Shown here: one piece after another, positions 56,729 through 64,000 of the stretch
Position numbering within the stretch: position 1 is the stretch's first letter
Layout of the letters: each line of letters starts with the position of its first letter
Assembly: GCF_002994615.1 (NCBI RefSeq)
Contig: NZ_PVNK01000207.1
Location: 42,624 to 106,623, forward strand
Direction: 5' to 3'
Length of the DNA: 64,000 nt
Origin: Enhygromyxa salina
GTDB taxonomy: Bacteria > Myxococcota_A > Polyangia > Nannocystales > Nannocystaceae
Made by a program: the position numbers and the translations under genes
The notes under the pieces: model-generated
Databases searched by the model: none
Told to the model about the DNA's origin: nothing
What the model saw: only the letters and a program-made list of their open reading frames with translations

Positions 56729-58537
56729 ATGACTCCAGCCCTCGACCTCCGCCCCTCGCCCCGTCCGTGGGTCGCTCTTTTGGCACCCGCGCTCGTGGCC
56801 GCTCCGGTCGTGGCCGCCCCGCTCGTGGCGCTGATCCCGGGCACCGCAGACGCCTGCGGTGGGACCTTCTGCGACAACACCAACGTCCCGATGGCCGTCG
56901 ACCAGCGCGGCGAGGACATCTTGTTCGTGCAAGATGGGCCGGAGATCGAGGTCCACGTCCGCATCCAGTACGAGGGCGAGGCCGAGCACTTCGCGTGGCT
57001 CGTACCGCTGCGAGCGATCCCCGACATCAGCGTTGGATCGGACGCGCTGTTCGGCCAGCTTGGCTTCGCGAGCGCGCCCGCGTGGCGAACGAACGAGTCC
57101 TATGCGTGCCCCGATGAAGATCCAGGCAGCGGCGGCGGGCTGACTTTCGTGCCCGAAGATGACTTCGCCGGCGCGAGCGAGCCCGACGTCGTCATCGAGG
57201 AGACCGTCGGCGCGTTCGAGGTCGTCGTGCTCCAGGGCGGGACCGTGGCCGGGGTCATGCAGTTCCTCGCCGACAACGACTACGAGCAAGACATGGCGGC
57301 CGCGCCGATCCTGCAGGAGTACCTCGACGAGGGCTTCTTGTTCGCCGCGGTCAAGCTGACCGCCGCGGCCGAGGTCGCCGACATCCACCCGCTGGTGTTC
57401 CGCATGCTCGGCGACGAGCCTTGCGTGCCGCTGCGGCTCACGCGAATCGCGGCCGAGCCCGACATGGGCGTGCGCGCCTACTTTCTCGGCCAGCACCGCT
57501 GGGCGCCGCTCAACTACCACCACGTCGAGCTCAACACCCTCGCGTTCCCGTGGAGCGAGATCAACGGAGACAACACGAGCCGGGCGGCCTACACCGAGCA
57601 GCTGTCGCTGGCCGTCGACGAGGCTGGGGGGCGCGCGTTTGCGACGGACTACGCGGGCAGCTCGGACATCGTCGGGACCGACGGCGTCTACGAGAACTAC
57701 TGGGACGAGTCGGCCTTCATCGGCGTCGATCCGATCACCGCGATCGCTCTGATCGACGACCAGAATCTCAACCGTCACCCGCTCATTCAGCCGCTGCTCA
57801 TGCAGTTCATCCCGCCGCCCGACGGCCTCGACGCCGCGGACTTTTGGAACAGCATCGAGCTCTACGCCGACCAGATCGACCAGGGCGCCTGGGACTCCGA
57901 GGCCTTCGCGGCCGCGCTCGCCGAGCGGATCATCGAGCCGGGCCTCCACGCCGTCGACCTGCTCGACGCCTGGCCCTACCTCACCCGTCTCGTCACCACG
58001 ATCTCACCCGAGGAGATGACCCTCGATCCAATCTTCATCGAGACCCCGGATCTGCCCGAGGTCTCCAATTTCAAGACCGCCGAGGGCCTCAATCTTTGCG
58101 GCGAGCAGGGGTCGCGCTACATGGTCCCGTGGGGCGAGAACCCGGTCCCGGTCTGTCTGGGCGAGCAGCAGTATCAGTGGCCGGAGCTGCTCTCGCAGCG
58201 GCCGACCCGGCGGATCGAGAAGATCGCGCCGATGGGTCCGCCGCAGGTCATCGAGGATTTCACGGCAGAGATCGTCGACGACTGGACGGCGCATCAGGTC
58301 GAGGCCGGCTGTGCGGATCCCGGGGGGGATGAGGGCGGCGACGGTGGTGAAGGTGGTGAAGCCGGGGCCGACGCGGGCGGGGAGGGGGAGGCCGGTGGCG
58401 CGAGCCTGAATGGACGCGGCGCCATGGCCGGTTGTGCCTGCCGCGCGAGCGAGGACAGCCCGTTGGGGGTCGCGCTCGGGCTGCTCGGGCTCGCCTTCGT
58501 CGGCGGGGCGACGCGCAGGCGCGGGGAACGAAGTTAG
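56729..58537 (+). CDS. DUF2330 surface protein with MYXO-CTERM signal (copy 1)
   Basis: A 602-residue secreted protein. The signal peptide ends around ALIPGTADA, and the mature protein begins with the DUF2330 hallmark CGGTFCDN. An acidic Gly-rich spacer leads to a C-terminal MYXO-CTERM signal (AGCACRASED, hydrophobic helix, RRRGERS). DUF2330 proteins are found mainly in myxobacteria and related groups and are of unknown function. The gene is followed after 92 bases by a clear paralogue in the same orientation, and the two align along their full length by eye (shared DQRGEDILF, IQYEGEAE, GAFEVVVLQGG segments). Confidence 0.9.
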   Translation: MTPALDLRPSPRPWVALLAPALVAAPVVAAPLVALIPGTADACGGTFCDNTNVPMAVDQRGEDILFVQDGPEIEVHVRIQYEGEAEHFAWLVPLRAIPDISVGSDALFGQLGFASAPAWRTNESYACPDEDPGSGGGLTFVPEDDFAGASEPDVVIEETVGAFEVVVLQGGTVAGVMQFLADNDYEQDMAAAPILQEYLDEGFLFAAVKLTAAAEVADIHPLVFRMLGDEPCVPLRLTRIAAEPDMGVRAYFLGQHRWAPLNYHHVELNTLAFPWSEINGDNTSRAAYTEQLSLAVDEAGGRAFATDYAGSSDIVGTDGVYENYWDESAFIGVDPITAIALIDDQNLNRHPLIQPLLMQFIPPPDGLDAADFWNSIELYADQIDQGAWDSEAFAAALAERIIEPGLHAVDLLDAWPYLTRLVTTISPEEMTLDPIFIETPDLPEVSNFKTAEGLNLCGEQGSRYMVPWGENPVPVCLGEQQYQWPELLSQRPTRRIEKIAPMGPPQVIEDFTAEIVDDWTAHQVEAGCADPGGDEGGDGGEGGEAGADAGGEGEAGGASLNGRGAMAGCACRASEDSPLGVALGLLGLAFVGGATRRRGERS

Positions 58538-58629
58538 CGTTGGGCCGGCTCGGTCGCCGCGTTTTTCCGGGGGGATGAACATGCGGCGGCCGAGCCGGGC
58601 CGATGGCGATTGGGTATCATCGGGCTCGA

Positions 58630-60393
58630 ATGAGCTTGCCCCGCCTCGTCTCTGCGACCTCGACGCTCACTCCCTTGATGCTGCTCGCGCTGCTGGCCTC
58701 GCCACGCAGCGCCGAGGCCTGCGGCGGGACCTTCTGCGACAACCTCCCGGATCCGATGCCCGTCGACCAGCGCGGCGAGGACATCTTGTTCGTGATGGAC
58801 GGCTCGACGGTCGAGGTCCACGTGCGGATCCAGTACGAGGGCGACGCCGAGCGCTTCGCGTGGGTGCTGCCGCTGCAGGGCGTCCCCGAGGTCGCGGTTG
58901 GATCCGACCCCCTGTTCACGGCCATGAGCAACGCGGCCGCGCCGACGTGGACGACCGTGACCGAGTACGACTGCGAGGAGGACAGCCCCTGGGGCGGTGA
59001 GGACGGCGGCGGGCTCTCGCCGCAGTTCGACCTCGGCGGAGATCCCGGGCCCCCCGAGGTCGTGTTCGAGGAGGTCGTCGGCGCGTTCGAGGTCGTGGTC
59101 TTGCAAGGCGGCACGGCCGAGGAGGTCGTCGACTTCCTCGACGCCAACAACTACGCCCAAGATCCCGACGCCGAGCCGATCTTGCAGGAGTACCTCGACG
59201 AGGGCTTCTTGTTCGCCGCGGTCAAGCTCGCGGCCGGGGCCGCGGTCGACGAGATCCACCCGCTGACCTTCAAGTTCCCCGGCGACGAGCCCTGCGTGCC
59301 GATCCGGCTGACGCGGATCGCCGCGCAGGACGACATGGGCATCCGCGCCTACTTCCTGGCCCAAGATCGCTGGGCGCCGAGCAACTACAAGCACGTGGTC
59401 CTCAATCCGCTGGCCTACGACTGGCAGCAAAGCGGGCCGGGCAGCTACCTCGAGCTGCTGAGCATGGCCGCCGACGAGGCCGGCGGCCAGGGCTTCGTGA
59501 CCGAGTACGCCGGGCCCAGCGGTGTCGTGTCGGACGTGAGCATCTATCGGCCGAGCTGGGACGAGACCGCGTTCATTGGCGTCGATCCGATCGCGGCGCT
59601 CGACATCATCGGTTCGCAGAATCTCAACATTCACCCGCTGATTCAGTCTTTGCTGCTCGAGTTCATCCCGCCGCCCGAAGGCGTCGACGCCGTCAATTTT
59701 TGGAACAATATCGAGGATTTCGCCGATCAGATCGACTTGATGGCCTGGGACGACGCCGCGTTCGCGGCCGCGCTCGTCGAGCGGATCATCGATCCGGGCC
59801 TCCACGCGGTCGATCTGCTCGAGACCTGGCCCAAGCTCACTCGGCTCAACACCACGATGTCGCCGAGTGAGATGACCGTCGATCCCACCTTTCACGCGAA
59901 CGCCGATCTTCCAGATCTGACGAATACGACGATCACCACGACCGAGCAGGTCCTGTGCGGTGGGGATCAGCTCTATCACGTCGACGTGGACGGCGAGGAC
60001 ATGCCCGTGTGCGTGCCCGGGGGCGCGAGCTATCCGGGCTGGGAGGGGATGCCCCATGTGCTGCGGATCGAGCAGATCCCGGAGATGGGGCCGCCGCAGA
60101 TCGAGACCGACAACAGCGCGGCGATCGGGGCGGCGTTCGCCAGCTATCAGACCGGGGTCGAGTGTCTGGCCGACGAGGGCGGGACCGGCGATGGGGACAC
60201 GGCTGGGGATGGCGAGGGCGGCAGCGAGCCCGGCGACGACGCTGGCGACGACGGGACGAGCACGGGGGCAGGGTACGAGCTGCCCTACGACGTCAGCTGC
60301 GGGTGCTCGACGCGGCGCGGCACGGCGCCAGTCGGCGTCGCGCTGGGGCTGTTGGTGCTCGGGTTGATCGGGCCCTGGCGCCGCCGGGACTGA
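58630..60393 (+). CDS. DUF2330 surface protein with MYXO-CTERM signal (copy 2)
   Basis: A 587-residue paralogue of the preceding gene: signal peptide, CGGTFCDN start of the mature domain, the same DQRGEDILF, VQYEG-like, GAFEVVVLQGG and LDEGFLFAAVKL segments, an acidic GDGDTAGDGEGG spacer, and a MYXO-CTERM end (VSCGCSTRRG, hydrophobic helix, WRRRD). ATG 58630 gives the shortest N-terminus with an intact signal peptide. The pair represents a local gene duplication; sequence differences are scattered, so the duplication is not very recent. Function unknown. Confidence 0.9.
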   Translation: MSLPRLVSATSTLTPLMLLALLASPRSAEACGGTFCDNLPDPMPVDQRGEDILFVMDGSTVEVHVRIQYEGDAERFAWVLPLQGVPEVAVGSDPLFTAMSNAAAPTWTTVTEYDCEEDSPWGGEDGGGLSPQFDLGGDPGPPEVVFEEVVGAFEVVVLQGGTAEEVVDFLDANNYAQDPDAEPILQEYLDEGFLFAAVKLAAGAAVDEIHPLTFKFPGDEPCVPIRLTRIAAQDDMGIRAYFLAQDRWAPSNYKHVVLNPLAYDWQQSGPGSYLELLSMAADEAGGQGFVTEYAGPSGVVSDVSIYRPSWDETAFIGVDPIAALDIIGSQNLNIHPLIQSLLLEFIPPPEGVDAVNFWNNIEDFADQIDLMAWDDAAFAAALVERIIDPGLHAVDLLETWPKLTRLNTTMSPSEMTVDPTFHANADLPDLTNTTITTTEQVLCGGDQLYHVDVDGEDMPVCVPGGASYPGWEGMPHVLRIEQIPEMGPPQIETDNSAAIGAAFASYQTGVECLADEGGTGDGDTAGDGEGGSEPGDDAGDDGTSTGAGYELPYDVSCGCSTRRGTAPVGVALGLLVLGLIGPWRRRD

Positions 60394-60654
60394 GCCCGAA
60401 GTCCGATCCGACTCGTGCACGGCACTGGGCTCCAAGGGCTGTGTCGTGGCTCCTCAGGGCGATCCTGTCGGTCGCGGGCGCGAGCTCGTGCGCGAACCGT
60501 CAGACCGTGCCTGCGGCGTCGAAGCGCTCGAGCAGCCTCGGCGGCGCCGACGAGGTCGCGACTGATGCGACGGAAGTTCTCGTGTGATCCGAGCAGCAGG
60601 ACATGAGCGGGGCAGTGAGGGGGCGTCGACCCCTGCTCACGGGGAGTCATCCCA
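60394..60654. other. intergenic region, no gene recognised
   Basis: 260 bases between convergent genes. A short minus-strand frame (AHVLLLGSHENFRRISRDL...) looks protein-like but has no start or homology I can name. It may be gene debris. Confidence 0.35.
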
Positions 60655-62286
60655 TCAGGTTGCGTCGCTGTCGGCGGCCGGCAACCCGTCCGGATGGGTG
60701 GACGCGCGACGCGGGGCGCCGCTCGTCCGCACGCGAGCGGTGATCGCCTTGGCCACGCGGATGCCGTCGAGCGCGGCCGACATGATCCCGCCAGCGAAGC
60801 CCGCTCCCTCGCCGCAGGGATAGAGCCGAGCGAGGCTCGGTGACTGCAGCGTGTCTTTGTCGCGCTCGATCCGATAGGGCGCGCTCGTGCGGCTCTCGAC
60901 GCCGACGGCCAGGGCTTCGGGCCCGAGGAACTCGGGCATGCTTCGCGCGACCTCGCCCAGCGCGGCCTGGATGGGGGACGCGAGCGGGCCCAGGAGCTCG
61001 TCGAGTCGGACCGAGCTGACCCCGCGCGGATAGCTGCAGGGCGGGAGCTCGTTGGTGTGGCGCCCTTCGACGAAGTCGCGCAGACCCTGGGCCGGGCCCA
61101 CGAACGCGCCGCCGCCCGCCTCGAACGCGGCCCGCTCGTAGTGGCGTTGGAACTCGATGCCGGCCAGGGGATCCGCGTTGGGATCGAGGCCCAGCGCGCG
61201 CAGCTGCGGCGCCCCGATCTCGGCCACGAACCCGCTGTTGGCGAAGCGGCCCCGCCGTGACGAGGGGCTCCAGCCGTTGACCACCTGGCCGTCGAGCTCG
61301 GTCGCGGCCGGGACGATGTGGCCTCCGGGGCACATGCAAAACGAGAACACCGAGGTCTCGCCGACGCGCTGAACCAGGCGATAGCTGGCCGCGCCCAGGA
61401 CCGGGTGTCCGGCCCAGCCGCCGTACTGCACGCGATCGATCAGCGGCTGTGGATGCTCGACGCGGACCCCGAGCGCGAAGGGCTTGAAGCGGACTGCGGC
61501 GCCTGCGTTGCGGACGAAGCGGACCACGTCGCGGGCCGAGTGCCCGGTCGCGATGACTACGGCCGCCGCGTCGAGGTGCTCGCCCTCGTCGAGCTCGACC
61601 CCGGTCACGACGCCATCTTTGGTCCGCAGGCCCGTCGCGCGGGCGCCAAAGCGGACCTGAACTCCAGCGTGCTCGAGCTGCTCGCGCAGGCTTGTCACGA
61701 CCCCGGGCAGCCGGTTGGTGCCGATGTGGGGCCGCGCGTCGACGAGCAGATCGAGCGGCGCGCCGTGGGCGACGAGCACGCGCAAGACCTCGTCGACGGG
61801 TCCGCGCTTGTGGGCGCGCGTGTAGAGCTTGCCGTCGCTGAAGGTCCCGGCTCCGCCTTCGCCGAAGCAGTAGTTGCTCTCGGGGTGGAGCACGCCGCGG
61901 GCGCTGAGATCGGCGACGTCGCGGCGTCGCTGGCTCACCGCTTGGCCGCGCTCGATGATGATCGATCGGACCCCCGCGCGGGTCAGGGCCAGGGCGCAGA
62001 ACAACCCGGCTGGTCCGGCGCCGATGATCACGACCGGCGCCTCGCCGCGCAAGGTGGGCAGGTCCCAGGGTTTGGGCCGCGAGCTCGGCGGTGGCTCGCG
62101 CTTCCAGAGCTCGACCTGGGCCCGGATCTTGACCTCGCCACCACGCGCGTCGACGCTGCGCCGACGCACGACCACGTGGCGGACGTCACGCTCGCGCAGC
62201 TTGGCCTTGCGCGCGGCGGCCCGACGCAGCCGCGCCTCGTCGGCGAACGCGTCGGGGTCGAGCAGCACGTCGACGGTCCGGGGCAC
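60655..62286 (-). CDS. FAD-dependent oxidoreductase (COG2509-like)
   Basis: A 543-residue FAD enzyme. The dinucleotide-binding fold starts at VIIGAGPAGLFCAL (about residue 87), after an ~85-residue N-terminal domain typical of the COG2509 uncharacterised FAD-dependent dehydrogenases. Further family motifs are NYCFGEGGAGTFSDGKL, CPGGHIVPA, PCGEGAGFAGGIMSAALDG. Substrate unknown. GTG 62286 is chosen since the N-terminal domain then has normal length; ATG 62343 would add 19 residues. It is divergent from the DUF692-type gene at 62376, with only about 90 bases between starts. Confidence 0.9.
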   Translation of the reverse strand: MPRTVDVLLDPDAFADEARLRRAAARKAKLRERDVRHVVVRRRSVDARGGEVKIRAQVELWKREPPPSSRPKPWDLPTLRGEAPVVIIGAGPAGLFCALALTRAGVRSIIIERGQAVSQRRRDVADLSARGVLHPESNYCFGEGGAGTFSDGKLYTRAHKRGPVDEVLRVLVAHGAPLDLLVDARPHIGTNRLPGVVTSLREQLEHAGVQVRFGARATGLRTKDGVVTGVELDEGEHLDAAAVVIATGHSARDVVRFVRNAGAAVRFKPFALGVRVEHPQPLIDRVQYGGWAGHPVLGAASYRLVQRVGETSVFSFCMCPGGHIVPAATELDGQVVNGWSPSSRRGRFANSGFVAEIGAPQLRALGLDPNADPLAGIEFQRHYERAAFEAGGGAFVGPAQGLRDFVEGRHTNELPPCSYPRGVSSVRLDELLGPLASPIQAALGEVARSMPEFLGPEALAVGVESRTSAPYRIERDKDTLQSPSLARLYPCGEGAGFAGGIMSAALDGIRVAKAITARVRTSGAPRRASTHPDGLPAADSDAT

Positions 62287-62375
62287 GGGCGGAAGGTAGC
62301 AGGAGCTCGTTCCTCCGGCTGGGGGTTGGTCCCCGGGCTGCACGCCAGCCGCAGATCGCTTACAACCGGCCCTCG

Positions 62376-63251
62376 ATGCCGGGCTTTCTCGACCGCGTGC
62401 AGGCGCTGCCGACCCTCGGACTCGGGGTCAGCACCGAGTACGGTGCGGGGCGGGCGGACGGCGCGCTGGATCCCGCGGCGCTGCGCCGTGAGCACGTTGA
62501 CTACGCCGGCTTTCTCGAGGTCGGGGTCGAGATCGTCAAGGGGCTCGACGGCGACGCGCGGGCTTGGGCCGAGCAGGGGTGGGCGACGACCTACCACTTT
62601 CTCGACATCAACCTCGACGAGCCCGAGGACTTTGACGACGCGTGGCTCGACGCGGTCCGGGCGACGATCGAACTCCTACGACCGGCGTGGCTGTGCGGCG
62701 ACGCGGGGCTGTGGCACTTCGGCGCCCGGGATCGCGGTCACATGTTGTTGTTGCCCCCAGTGCTCGAGCCCGAGGCCGTCGCGCCGATGGCTGAGGGGAT
62801 CGTCAGGCTGCGCGAGGCGACCGGGTGCGAGGTCTTGCCCGAGAACCCGCCCGGGGCCGCGTTTGTCGGTGAGCTGCACCTGCTCGAGTTCTTCGCGCGG
62901 GTGGCCGAGGCCGCTGATACGGGGTTGCTGCTCGACTGCGCTCACCTCGCGATGTTTCAGCGCGCTCGGGGGCTCGCGCCGCTCGCCGGGTTCGGGGACT
63001 TTGCTTGGGACCGCGTCGTCGAGCTGCACATCGCTGGCGGTCGCGAGCACGAGCGCGACGGGCTCGCGTGGGTTGAGGATGACCATGGCGTCGCGGTGCT
63101 GCCGGATACGTGGGCGATCGCCGAAGCTGCGATCGCGCGCGCGAGCAACCTGCGGGCGATCGTCGTCGAGTGTGAGCGCAATTCGATCGCCGAGGTCGTG
63201 CCGCTGTTCGAGCGTGCGCGCGCGTTGCTGGCGGGGCGGGAGGAGGCGTGA
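62376..63251 (+). CDS. DUF692/MNIO-type multinuclear iron enzyme
   Basis: A 291-residue TIM-barrel protein of the DUF692 family, which includes MbnB and other multinuclear non-heme iron oxidases (MNIO) that modify Cys or other residues of ribosomal peptides. Recognisable segments: LGLGVSTEYG at the N-terminus, the HFLDIN/ENPP metal-binding region (LPENPPGAAF), LLLDCAHLAM and VELHIAGG, each supplying His/Asp/Glu ligands. The next gene is coupled to it (GTGA overlap with AGGAGG), as in MNIO-partner pairs. No precursor peptide gene is visible upstream; it may lie beyond the window. Confidence 0.82.
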   Translation: MPGFLDRVQALPTLGLGVSTEYGAGRADGALDPAALRREHVDYAGFLEVGVEIVKGLDGDARAWAEQGWATTYHFLDINLDEPEDFDDAWLDAVRATIELLRPAWLCGDAGLWHFGARDRGHMLLLPPVLEPEAVAPMAEGIVRLREATGCEVLPENPPGAAFVGELHLLEFFARVAEAADTGLLLDCAHLAMFQRARGLAPLAGFGDFAWDRVVELHIAGGREHERDGLAWVEDDHGVAVLPDTWAIAEAAIARASNLRAIVVECERNSIAEVVPLFERARALLAGREEA

Positions 63252-64000
63252 GCTTGGATCCGCGACGCGTCCAGCAGGGGCTGGTCTGTATGCTCTTCGA
63301 TCCCAAGTACGCCGCGCGGGTGCGCGGGGCTGAGCCGCTAGCCGAGCTTGGGGGCCGTGAGCGCGAATTGTTGCGGGGCGTCGATCCGCGCGCGCTCGGG
63401 ACCGACGACATGCGCCGCGCTCGGGCGCTGCGGGTGATCCTCGACGAGTACCCGGTCAGCGCGGCGCTGCTTGGGATCGAGTTTGTCGAGCGCTTCTTCT
63501 CGTCGGCTGAGTTTCGTGCTTGCGTGTTTGAGCGTGGGTCGATGGCGCTGGCGTTTGGGGGGCGGTATTTGCGGGATCGGGCGAAGGGCGTCGGCGTGCT
63601 GGAGACTGCGATGGCCCGGGCGCGTCGTCGGGGGCGGCCTCGAGTTGCCGGTGTTGGCTGCGCGGTCGGGCTGGTGCCGGTTCGGGTCCCGGACGGGACC
63701 CTTGCTTGGTATCAGCGTGCTCGTAGGCGGCTTGGGTCCGAGCCGCTTGCGGCCTTGGCGAAGTTGCGGCGACCTTGGGCGAATAAGCCTCCGCGTCGGG
63801 GGCGGGAGCATTTGTTGGTTGAGGTGCAGGGGGATGGGTCGCTGTCGATCGGTACGGCTTCGGAGGGGTTGGTTGGGTTGTTGATCGCGGCGGATCCTCC
63901 GCGTGCGCGGGGGGAGCTGTTGGGGGTGGCGATCGAGCTTGGTGCTGAGGTTGGTGAGGCTGAGGAGGTGCTTGATGGGCTGATCGGCGATGGGTTGCTT
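63248..64000 (+). CDS. putative MNIO partner protein, partial
   Basis: An open frame of 251 codons that runs off the right edge. GTG 63248 overlaps the stop of the MNIO-type gene (GTGA) and follows a strong GGGAGGAGG site, so it is translationally coupled. The N-terminal part is helical (VQQGLVCMLFDPKYAARVRG... YPVSAALLGIEFVERFFSS), a pattern resembling the partner proteins that deliver precursors to DUF692 enzymes. The later part is Leu/Arg/Gly-rich with more T-ending codons than the rest of the window. I cannot name the family with confidence. No stop is seen. Confidence 0.7.
   Translation, partial: MSLDPRRVQQGLVCMLFDPKYAARVRGAEPLAELGGRERELLRGVDPRALGTDDMRRARALRVILDEYPVSAALLGIEFVERFFSSAEFRACVFERGSMALAFGGRYLRDRAKGVGVLETAMARARRRGRPRVAGVGCAVGLVPVRVPDGTLAWYQRARRRLGSEPLAALAKLRRPWANKPPRRGREHLLVEVQGDGSLSIGTASEGLVGLLIAADPPRARGELLGVAIELGAEVGEAEEVLDGLIGDGLL

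Noticed and set aside
60400..60650. Minus-strand frame with AHVLLLGSHENFRRISRDL
   Set aside because: No start, no known domain, overlaps the end of the DUF2330 gene; treated as possible debris only.

Overview
The window reads as chromosomal DNA of a high-GC predatory deltaproteobacterium (Myxococcota), most like the Nannocystineae. Three protein C-termini look like MYXO-CTERM sorting signals (Cys-rich motif, one hydrophobic helix, Arg-rich tail). There are many surface lipoproteins with Asp/Gly-rich tethers, a Ser/Thr kinase fused to a receiver domain, and very strong GC3 bias. These are family-level inferences, because no rRNA or tRNA gene was seen.

Layout. 1-4.05 kb: end of a MYXO-CTERM protein, a lipoprotein with a serine-hydrolase-like motif, an M28 peptidase with PDZ domain and an LDLa-repeat lipoprotein. 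4.1-9.1 kb: a compact nucleotide/RNA-repair neighbourhood, with a MurE-like ligase lacking the N-terminal domain, a phosphoribosyltransferase, an AmrS-type radical SAM enzyme and a small zinc-ribbon protein on the minus strand, divergent from RtcB RNA ligase. 9.2-16.3 kb: accessory lipoproteins, a CNNM/CorC-type membrane protein, a small ribbon-helix-helix-like protein and an Rpn-type nuclease gene preceded by three hairpins. 16.6-21.1 kb: mfd and a crotonase. 21.4-22.4 kb: a Cys-rich lipoprotein. 22.5-33 kb: a co-directional operon with a metallopeptidase lipoprotein, a coiled-coil membrane protein, MoxR ATPase, a DUF58 protein and two von Willebrand A membrane proteins (a Bat/aerotolerance-like module). 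33-38.7 kb: small secreted proteins, a kinase-receiver fusion divergent from a histidine phosphoacceptor-only protein, a CBS protein and another Cys-rich lipoprotein. 38.7-44.1 kb: an esterase, an M48 peptidase, a peptidase/propeller/outer-membrane-barrel fusion and a decayed gene. 44.1-48 kb: two GNAT acetyltransferases, a beta-helix lipoprotein and a membrane protein. 48.2-56.4 kb: an RND efflux operon with one adaptor and two permeases. 56.7-60.4 kb: tandem DUF2330 MYXO-CTERM proteins. 60.6-64 kb: an FAD-dependent oxidoreductase divergent from a DUF692/MNIO-type enzyme and a translationally coupled partner that runs off the window.

The most unusual structure is a dispersed, palindromic, CTAG-flanked repeat family. 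Two nearly identical 162-bp-period copies (10892 and 16441), a diverged tandem pair (21092-21363) and 16-bp minimal units (1527, 14516, 44927) share the same ends. One full copy sits in frame inside a lipoprotein gene and adds 54 codons. In three genes the TAG stop codon is the TAG of the element's flanking CTAG. This looks like a MITE-type element that duplicates a CTAG target, which both spares genes by landing on stop codons and can add protein sequence. Other points worth following are the kinase-receiver/phosphoacceptor pair and the MNIO-type pair at the right edge.
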